Assembly (NCBI GenBank): GCA_047967505.1 | Contig: CM106539.1 | Reading direction: 5' to 3' (one strand) | Length of the DNA: 64,000 nucleotides | DNA from: Dipteris shenzhenensis | Lineage: Eukaryota; Polypodiophyta; Polypodiopsida; Gleicheniales | Shown: positions 32,240 through 41,346 of the stretch, one piece after another | How the letters are laid out: every line of letters begins with the position of its first letter | Numbering within the stretch: the first letter of the stretch is position 1 | Notes under the pieces: model-generated | Seen by the model: the letters and a program-made list of their open reading frames with translations, nothing else | Told to the model about the DNA's origin: nothing | Databases searched by the model: none | Position numbers and translations under genes: made by a program

Positions 32240-33865
32240 CTAGGTACATTGGTTGGCTGCAGGAGCAATATAGCAGCCGGTCAAACACCCAAAGTTGTTT
32301 GTTAGGAAACGCCCTTCGACCTTCTTGCTAAATAAATATGATTTCAACAAAGAGGTGTTTCCATGAAGCAACTTTGAAAAAGGTCGAGGAAGCTTTGACA
32401 CTTTGTCTACAATTACATCCTTCCAAGTGACATCAATCAACGCTCCATCAGCTGTTGTTATAAGTGCCTTCACTTTAGGGATCTTTATGAGGGAAGATGG
32501 TTTGTCACAGAGGACAAGCAGAACAGATTATCAGCATTTCTTGATATCTTCGTTCCTTTGCAGATTCCACATGCATTCTCATACAAGGCAAAGTTTATAA
32601 CGGTCACTATCAAAGTGCCGATAACCTGCACAACATCCCCTATGGAGAGGTCAACATTAATGATGGCATGCAAGGAAACTTAGAAGGACATTTACAAAAA
32701 ATTGGGTAGTCAAACTTGATTGGCATAACCAATGTGTTGAATGTGAGCATTGAAAACATGGGAAAGATATGCTGCAGGCGAAGAGTCTTTAATTGGCACA
32801 ATTATTGTGATATCGAGCATGTTGAGTACGATAGGCTGAGTGTTCTTCTTACAACCGACATTGTGCAATATAAACTTTGCCTCTCCAAACACCTTAAACT
32901 TCTCTGCAATCTTAACATAGTCGGACCGTCCGTTGCTCCAAAAGGTGAGCTGCTCTTGCACATACACAATGGGCGGCAAGTACTTCAGGTATTCACTATT
33001 GGAGGAAGCTAGAAAGGACCGATGAAAGATGAAAGACCAACCACTCAATGTACTTGAAACGGATAGATCTTACTGTAATGAGATCTTCAAGAAGGTCCCC
33101 ATCTCCTACGATCAGCTCGTCTCATTGCTTGTACGAAGCTCCTAACTTTATGACAGTTGCGGCCAAGGTTGCCAAAGAAAGCTAATTCCCCTCTCCCTTG
33201 TTTATGAGATTTCTACACCTCTCTTTGAACTGACAGATGGTTCCTTGCGGGTAAATTTTTGGAACTACAGCAGACGGTTCTATCCTCTCGACCCGAGTGG
33301 AAGGATCAAAGGCAATGCTATAGTCAGTGGTCCCTCCATCATTCCTTGGGTTTCTAGAGCAAACGAAGAAGTTGTTGACTCTTATGCAGTCACCTATGTT
33401 TAGAAACTTTACAAATTCTCCATAGAAAAGCTCGTCAATGTGCAAGGTTATGAAACCTAGGCCAACCCTATCAACAAGATCAACTTTCAAACATCTCTGA
33501 TAATTGGCACTAGTGAGCATATACGTTCCGTACTTGTTCAACACCTTCCCATCAAACACACGGTTTTTGATTGTTAGATCAATCTCTGAAACTTGCAACA
33601 CTTTCACTACTGGCTCGATCTCTGGACCACACCAATTGTGCGCTTCATGGAGAGTAGGCACATTGACATTCTCTACACAAGGTGGGTATTCTTCCTTCAC
33701 TTCAACTACTTTCGGTTTCTTGTCATCCAAAAGATCAATGTCAATGATCTTCTGTTTGGGGCATGGCTTGTTGGTTTTAGGTGATTTCACGACAGGGGGT
33801 GGTGAAGAACTCAGAAGAGAGGTGACTGCACCTACAAGCGAGGGGCTAACAACATGCACACTCAA
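32240..33865 (-). pseudogene. Replication-protein-A-like frame (OB-fold), decayed
   Basis: The best frame (33865 to 33182, 227 codons) has a low-complexity acidic N-terminus, then LHIDELFYGEFVKFLNIGDC and RVNNFFVCSRN followed by TDYSIAFDPSTRVERI. The layout (strand, I-G-D/I-R-V-N-N, Y-x-I-x-F-D-x-x-T-x-V-E) is that of an RPA70 OB-fold. Farther on, 32673 to 32240 has GDVVQVIGTLIV and YENACGICKGTKI, like the zinc-ribbon start of the RPA70 C-terminal fold, but the second Cys pair is not clear. Helitrons of plants often carry RPA-like genes that would bind single-stranded DNA. Several stops break it. Alternative: another OB-fold protein. Confidence 0.45.
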
Positions 33866-34499
33866 AGGGGATTTTTCAGTTCCAAGGGCATTGTCTTTCT
33901 TGGCTTCAGGATGGATAACATCTGTTTCAAGAAAAATTGCTCTATTAGAGATCTATGCCGCTATCAATAGTCTATTAAAAAAAAGTTTAAATTAATCCAA
34001 AATCACCATGAATTTCCTTATTACTATTTTCACGTAATTATTACCACAATATTCTATACTACTACTCATCCATTTCATTTGACACAAAAGCATTGGTAGT
34101 GTAATTATTCTCATCAAATAAATGTCTTTCATCTTTTTTTGAGCATTGCATTAATTCATGTTGTTGAATGATTGCATGTTTTTTTTTTCCTTTTTGTTTG
34201 AAGGAATTAAAATGTGGGGGATCGACCTATATGAGACTGAAGCAATGAAAGCATTACAAACATTTAAACATTTACGCACAGTGCAATCAAGCATGCAATC
34301 AAGCAAACCATATTTAGCAACAATATAAAACATCAACACACTATATCTACATACATTCAAAAAAAAAAGCAAGCTATTTTTCCAAGGAAAAAAAATCAAA
34401 ACGGTTCATCTAGCTTTGAAAATTCGATGTTTTGCTACGTCGGAATGCATGCATTCTGTTTCAGTTTGCTCTCTGTTTCACTCTACGCACCCCTCAATC

Positions 34500-34920
34500 T
34501 TTGACTGCAACTAACTAGACAGCCCTCTACTATCATCGCGCCCTCCCAAATCGTCACACAGATACACAACCCCGAAAATTTCATCCCAGAACCCGAAATC
34601 AGAACTCGACACAAACACAGTAAGACTCTGGCACCAAAAACATAGACAAAACGACCGTCTGAACCCTCTACTGTCATTGCGCCCTCCCAGATCGTCATCG
34701 TGTCCTCCCAACTTGTCACACAGATACACAGCCCCAAACTGTCATGGCGGCGTCCCAGATCGTCATGCACAAAACATGCGCGGTCCTTCTTCTCTAGTTC
34801 GTGCTTCTTCTCGCACCCTAGAAACACACTCCACACCCACCTAAAGCTTCATGCAGCGCATCCAGGCACTCCAACAACAAATTTCATCTCAGAATCCGAA
34901 ATCAGAAGTCAGTGAAAACT
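34500..34920. repeat. Degenerate interspersed direct repeats
   Basis: A string close to CATCGCGCCCTCCCAAATCG recurs near 34533, 34676 and 34745, CACACAGATACACA occurs twice (34554, 34716), and TTTCATCCCAGAACCCGAAA recurs in altered form near 34885. The unit order suggests an old duplication of about 145 bases plus a partial copy. Confidence 0.55.
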
Positions 34921-35570
34921 TCCCAGACACGGTTGCATCGAATTTTACAGATGAATCTATACTCCAGAGACAACGAAAACGTACACAAACCGACACTTGA
35001 GCATAGACCTTCACAATCCATCATTTTCGTATCGAAATCTTCACAACAAGACGCACACAATGCATACACGACCATCTTGTAGCAGTTGCACCACAAGCAT
35101 ACATGCATTTCATAAACATGCAAGTGCTCCTACCTCCTGTCAAGGCAGATAAAAATCTGCCTGACAGGGATGATCTCCCATACTTTGCTCTCCGATTCTA
35201 TGAAGAGGTGCAAGCCAAGATTGGCTGCCCTCTTCAAGCATCGTTACAACGCTACATGCCTATGTGCAAACGTTATCACGAATTGAACTCTACATCACCA
35301 CACCCGAACAAGCGAGCCGAATCATCCTCTTGTGTCGCCACGCCCAAACGAACACCACCACAAAACAACAAAAGCTTTCAAAAGGTAAGAGACAAAACCC
35401 CTAACAATACGCAATACACTAACCATCGTGTTTTGAACACTAACCATCGTTATAATCCAAGTCAAATTGACTCGGATTAAACGATTTTCGAGGACGGCCA
35501 CCACTACCCCTAGAAACCCAATGGACCCTTGAGGGCGTGTTGCATTAACACAAGTGCAACCATACGAGAG

Positions 35571-35593
35571 TCTCTCTCTCTCTCTCTCTCTCT
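35571..35593. repeat. (TC)11 microsatellite
   Basis: An uninterrupted run of TC units. Confidence 0.9.
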
Positions 35594-37416
35594 GTCTTTC
35601 TGTTTCTACTCTAGACGAAAAAATCAGCCCAGCGCATGCGCACCAGCCCCCCTGTCAATGTCTCATTTGCGCATTCACTCGGAGTCACACCACCGCGCTT
35701 TTGTTCAAGCGACTTGCCGTAGTCTGTTGCTGACTTCGTCGCATCCGCCATGGACAGATGGACCTAGCCCGTCTGAAGAGCCCTCATCATGCTCAATCCT
35801 GTCCAGATTATCCTCAGAATCCGAGCAGAGTTGCAGGTTGTATGAGGGGCAGAATGCTGCTGCTGCTAAGTGCAGCATCGGAGATGGTGGAAAGATGTCC
35901 TGTGATTCTGAATGATATGGTTTAAAAGCAAGTAAGCCGATGGTGATAAAAGAGTTGTGGTGGAGGATTTCTGCCAATCCCTGTGAGAATTGGGACAGCA
36001 AGTCCAGCAAGGTAATGACAAAGCGTTGCTTGTCGGTCTCACATGAGAATTTTTGAATATTGGATTGAACAAGGTGAATTTCATTCAATGGGCCTGCCCT
36101 AGTGACTAGTGAAGTGAATATATGAATGAATTGTTGGTTGCTTTAGTATGTGTATGGGATCATAGCGTAAATGAGGGAATGAAGAAAGACGCTGGGAGTG
36201 ACAACCAAGTACTACGGAGCTGTGTTACAACGGACTAACTATGGCTGCAAGATTAGCGCCCAGGATTAAGCATTCTATGCAAGCGGCAGGTTGGATAGCT
36301 CATGGCTCAGCGTTACGAGAAGCAACGTGGTGCATGCCACAGAAGGAGGTTTCAGCTTTCAAAATGTATGAACGTTTCTAGAATGCTTCGCAACCGCATA
36401 TAAAACTATTCAGAACAGAGATAGCCCGTTTGTTGAGGGACATACAATCTTATCTTGACCTAGGAACCCTACCTCCTCCTCAGATTCTCAGCAGCCAGTT
36501 TGTAATTTCGTATAGATGACTGGCATTTTGGCAACAAGCTCAAGCAGATCGAGAAGCTGGTCGCATTTTGAAACCACTTTGCAACCTCATGGCTGAGAGA
36601 TCTTGCGCAGGAGTAACCATCCAATGGAGCTTCTCATCCTTTCGAATTGCCGAGCTTTCCCTCATCACTTAATCTCTCTCTATAGCCTTCTTCCATGCCA
36701 TGACGATCATCTCGCTCCAAGCTACAGCTCTCCACTCTCTTCCCCTCAAAGAACCGCAAACGATCTTCAGAGCTCCCCTCCACAGAAAACACTCAGAATG
36801 TGTCCTCCACTGGTTCTCCATCCACCAGACGTGAGGCCAATTTGCTGCAATTGGATTTGCACTTCGTGAAATCAGTCCGATTAGTCGGCAGGCTTCTAGA
36901 AGCGTGCATGTTTTTCAACCTGTTCCTCCAAGTGCGACTGGCAGCCAGCAATTTCATGCATCTTGCTGGAAAGAGAGGAAGAAATCCCACGCATCTGGCT
37001 GCAAAGAGCGCCAGAAAGCATGCGAGCCACCGAAGAGCGCAAGAAAGCATGCGAGCGACCAATTGACAGAAGGAAACAGAGCTTAGTAGTCCCATGCATC
37101 CCGCTAGAAACACAGCCAAGCAACAATTCCATACATCTCTGCAGAAAGATAGGGAGAAATTGTTGGTGAACTGGGTTGAGTGCATGGTTGAGGCAAGGGG
37201 GGTTGGTAGATAAACTCAACGTGGAGCAAGCCGTTTAGAGCGCGTGCGCACCCTGTGGTCTAGAGAACTAGTGCATGTTAAATAACACTTGGGCAAAGTT
37301 TTGTTAATTTTTGAGACCTTTGTTTGAGCCTTAGAAAGTCTAGGTCAACCCTACGATTTGATATTATGCAAGGGTAGATGGGCCATGAGGAAATTTTTTA
37401 AAAGATCTAGTTACAT

Positions 37417-37438
37417 AACTCAACCCTGACTAGATGCT
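37417..37438. repeat. 22-base target duplication of LINE-like insert, left copy
   Basis: It matches 40119-40140 with two differences (C/A and T/G), AACTCAA then CCTGACTAGA then GCT being shared. Confidence 0.65.
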
Positions 37439-40118
37439 GGGCAAGCTGCTGGTCCGCAGCCTCACTCCCGGTTCAAAACCTTGGAAGCTCTTGCTGCAGC
37501 CCGGTATCCTTTGGAACCCTTTGGAACACAGGAGGCCAGTGGCAACAGTCTTATAGATGGATCGTTTCAGAGGCTCCCTTAATAGGAAAGGTCTCCTTTC
37601 ATGAGGAGTCTCCACAGGGTAATGGCAGCGTTTGTCACAGCAGGGACTCATTCGGCCAGTCCTACTTGTCAAGAGGGGTTCGAGAGGTAGCGACTCATCT
37701 AGCATCCGGAGGTCCAGGATAGGAGGATCTCATGTTGGGACAACAAACTCACATCAATGGATCGCAGTGGGATAGTGGTCTATCCCGATCCTTTGAGACC
37801 TGGAGACCTTTGCCCTTGGAGGTGGAGGCACAAGCGCAGATGCTCTCGCATGTGAGGGGGGCATGAGATTGATGCAGCGATCCTGGTCTCGTGGTGGGAG
37901 AATGCCTCTCAGGATCCAGTTTTTATGGCAGTCCCTTGGCTCCTTCCACTGCAGATACTATAGACTGGGGCCGGGGGTCTCCTCTAGCCAGAGACGACGG
38001 ATGACGATGAGGCTTTAGGATTGATAGACTGGCAGAGGGTCAAGTTTTTGCGCTGATTGGACAGAGCATGAACTATTGACCCCGGCACAGTCGTGACACA
38101 ACAGGAGGGGGCATGGTGGCGAGTTCGGGAGATTCAATGGGACCTGGTTCTGGCTTGCCCGGGTTAGGTACCCTTCTTTTCTTACACCACCCGCATTGGT
38201 CGACGTCTTCAGTTGGAGGCAACAACATGGACTTCTTCGAGGGCACAGCATTAGGTAGAGCAGGAGGCTCGCAGGGAGGTAATTTCTCACTTTTGGTTTC
38301 GTCTCTGGATCAGATGTAGACCACGGAAGATCTCGTATTTCTTCTGGATGGCTGCACTGTGCACATGGAGGCTTGCCCATCGGCCCCTGCTTGGAGCAGT
38401 TGTGGGTGGATGGTCGCTACCTCCACTGCACATACTGAGTGTTAGAGATGATCCCTCACTGTCTTTGGTGTCGCCCAGTAGCGCAGAGGATTTGGTCAGC
38501 CCCTCTCAGGATTGTGGCCAGCAAGCAGAGGATGCAGCAGGACTTCACTTGGGGGATGTCCGCGTGACTTTCAAAGGGAGGTCATGCTTTCTCGATTGAT
38601 CTAGCCTCTTCCGTCTACCGGATACAGGGGGAGCAGGTGGTTAGGATTGAGACATATAATTCAGTACCTCCCTCCCGCGTATGTCCTGTGCCTTCGCCAC
38701 AAGGTGGTAAATGGGAGACTGTGTTCAGCATCACTGTTTGGAACATGTGGGTTGCCTGCAATCGACCAGTAATACAAGTGACCAATGATTTCGTCAGCGT
38801 ATGCAATCGTCAGGCGATCATGGAATCGAGACAATATTCTTCACGATGATCTTTTCTCTAAGCTCCCTCTTCTCTTTCTCGTTCCTTCACTCTCACACAC
38901 ATCAGGGCCTAGAACCAATAAGCTGGACACCCTGTAGGTATTTTATTTCACAGAGAAAAGATTACAGAGTAAAAAGCTTCTTAGCCATTCGAAGCTCATT
39001 CTTTCATCATGTGAGAAATTTGAGTACAATAGAGATCAGCTCCCCTCTCTTGGCAACTGGCATGTGTCATCTTCCTAGCTATCACTAATTACATGCCGAA
39101 TAAACTGGCAGCTGTGTACGCTTCCAAGCCCAAGGTCACATGCTGATGTAGACGCCACTTCGTAAGCAGCCTTAGCCCCTTAAAAGTAGGGCACTTTAAC
39201 CACCACGGTACCCATTAACAGTTAGCTTTTTGCATGCAAAACTAATCTCTAGACTAAACTTAATCTCTGTGGGCGTCCCCACCAAGCAAACCAAAGCGCA
39301 CACCAAACATTAATTCTTTGGTTGACCGAGGTAAACCCTCTTTGACCATAATTAAGGGGCTTTAACCAATAGTCAAGGCGCCTTAATTATAACCAAATCT
39401 CTCCAACCGAGGTTGGAATATCTTGGTTGACTAGAGTCAACCCTCTTGGCCCTAAACCAAGTCTCCCTGACCGAAGTCGGGTATTCTTGACCGAAGTCAA
39501 GTGTCTTTGACCGAAGTCAATGCTTTGACCAATTAAAAGAACTTTTTGACCATAATTAAAAATAAATGAAGAACCCTTTAATTATGATCAAATAAGAGGT
39601 CAACTTTGTACTTTACTTAGAATCTTTACAGCTTGGTGACATCCCCTCAGCTTCTAATCAATTGACCTTAACTGAAAAACCTCTTTGTAAATTGGTGACA
39701 TTGCCCACTGAGAGTTTAGTGATGGGAGGACATCAGGTTTCCCCAGCAGCCACTCTCGTTGCCATTTGGCAAGATATTGTCTACACTTTATGCTCCATTG
39801 GGAGTGCGGGACTCCATGTTCTAGAGCAAGTGCCGAAAGGTGGGCATGTTTCTGCAAGGCATGGCCTGCAGACACCTTTTATGTCCTCACCGCGAGAGGT
39901 ATTCGCTGGATGCATAGTTCGCCACCTTGGTGATTAGCCCTTGTTCCAAAGATTCCCTAGGTGAGCTGAGTCTTCTGGGACAAGCTGGGTTTCTTTCTAA
40001 GAACCAAGTTTTTTGTCTTGCTTTTTTCCCATGGTCAGCACCTTTTGGTTTCTGCTGATTTGTATGGTTGGTTTTTTCATGCATTAATAGAAGTTCCTTT
40101 TCTTTGTAAAAAAAAGAA
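37439..40118 (+). mobile_element. LINE-like insertion with poly(A) tail
   Basis: The segment ends TTAATAGAAGTTCCTTTTCT followed by an A-rich tail (40108-40120), the usual look of a plant LINE 3' end, and is flanked by an imperfect 22-base direct repeat. At 2.7 kb it is too short for a full LINE. The first half has frames (for example 38113-38319 and 38348-38599) rich in Gly, Ser and Pro like the start of a LINE ORF1, with no endonuclease or RT motif. The middle holds a TTGAC-rich array that is not typical LINE sequence, so the unit is internally rearranged or is a chimaeric retrocopy. Confidence 0.5.
39320..39610. repeat. Cluster of TTGAC/GTCAA motifs
   Basis: Within about 290 bases the core TTGAC or its complement occurs over a dozen times, often as CTTGACCGAAGTCAAG-like half palindromes (near 39493 and 39512) or as TTTGACCATAATTAA (39348, 39548). 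TTGAC(C/T) is the core of the W-box bound by WRKY factors in plants, but here it may just be decayed tandem repeat. Confidence 0.5.
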
Positions 40119-40140
40119 AACTCAAACCTGACTAGAGGCT
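40119..40140. repeat. 22-base target duplication of LINE-like insert, right copy
   Basis: It follows the A-rich tail directly and matches 37417-37438 at 20 of 22 bases. Confidence 0.65.
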
Positions 40141-41346
40141 AGATTCATTGCATCTATCCACAATCAATCTAGATTGTCACATGTCAGTTCTTGCCCTTTC
40201 TACATATTGTGATCGCTCCAATCCTGTTTTCTTCTGACATTGCCACCTCTGCTAGATTTCCTACACAACCCTTGCCACATCACCAGCCTATCCTTAATTT
40301 GAGCCTCGGTTGCTGGAGATTTATTGAAATATTGATCATAGATCGATTTTTGGTTTAACCCTGGCACCTAACAGATTATAGAAGGATGGTATCTGCATTG
40401 GGTTGAGCTGCTGCTTATTGGATCACTGCAGGTTCTTATTGTTTGGTTTGAGATTTTTGTTACCTCGTGGGGTCAGGAGCTATCAAAGCATCTTTCATTG
40501 TTCTACACAGCTTGGAGATATTTCTAGACAGTTCTATTGATTCCTATCTAATCTCTTTTGTAAGTCTGATACATCATAAGCCATGGCCTATAGGGTCTTT
40601 AGTTGTCATAAGCAAGGGGCTATAGGGTCGTTAGTTGTCCCACTCAAAGAATCTTTTCATTTTGTTTCTCTTAATTCAGTTTATAAAGGACAGAAATGCA
40701 CCATGGATCCATCCTTGGTGGGGGACGTAGGACCTCGTTCACAACCCATTGGGCTCTAATTATCATTCTCTCAACCCTACTCCTCTTTATGGTTCAGTCT
40801 ACTTGATGCATAATTAAGCCACTTTTACTTTTATTCAACTGTGGAAAAGTTTTGGGACTTGCTGTTAATCCCTGACACCTACTATTTCCATGATCTAGCT
40901 CACCTAATCAATTTTGGGACTAAAAGGCTAACCAGGTGAATCCACACTGGAGCTTTCCAGTTCTCAGCAAAGAGTCTTGAGAGATGCGCTATCTTTATTG
41001 TGAGTTTCACCTTGCTCCAAGTTAGAAAGTTGTGTTTTCACCAGAAGATGACTCACTAATGAGCGCTACACAAGATGGCATTCATGGGAACAGCATGTTT
41101 GTAGGCTTTACTGAAGCTCTCAGTGATGATGTCCCCAGGCATACCTTAAACATCTCATATGCAAATATTGCCTTCTCTTCAAGGCCGAGTATTCTGTCTC
41201 ATGAGCAAATCAATATACTTTGCGCGGGCGTGGTCGGGGGTGCGACAGCGTTCCGGGTGCCACATGTCCCAACCCGACCTGGAAGGAAATGTACCCTTTG
41301 GATACTTTGTCCTGCAGTTTCTAAATACACTTCAGGCTGTAGGTAG
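40141..41346. other. Region upstream of the PPR gene
   Basis: No motif-bearing frame is seen. A promoter or first exon for the PPR gene should lie here or farther left. TTTGCAG at 41418-41424 is a good 3' splice acceptor, in which case the initiator codon would be in an exon of this region; I could not pick the donor. Confidence 0.35.

Larger units (their letters stand above)
27238..33865 (-). mobile_element. Helitron copy H1 (RPA-like, Rep, PIF1, endonuclease start)
   Basis: Reading on -, an RPA-like frame (33865 to 32240) is followed after about 0.5 kb by a Rep-helicase polyprotein remnant (31741 to 27238) with N-terminal domain, HUH and Y2 nuclease motifs, PIF1 helicase and the first part of an endonuclease. 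Every section is broken by stops or shifts. Association of an RPA-like gene with Rep-helicase is known from plant and animal Helitrons. The 5' TC end and 3' CTRR end with hairpin were not located, so the borders are those of the coding remains. Confidence 0.75.
33866..37416. other. Unassigned region upstream of H1
   Basis: Frames here (for example 35103-35480 on +, 36793-37185 on -) have no motifs. Around 36900-37080 all six frames are open for 60-130 codons because of internal repetition of GCATGCGAGC-like strings. Degenerate repeats and a (TC)n tract are listed separately. No RNA gene was recognised. Confidence 0.35.

Noticed and set aside
36793-37219. Overlapping long frames on both strands
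   Set aside because: Frames are open in nearly all registers through internal repetition; none has a motif or consistent codon pattern.
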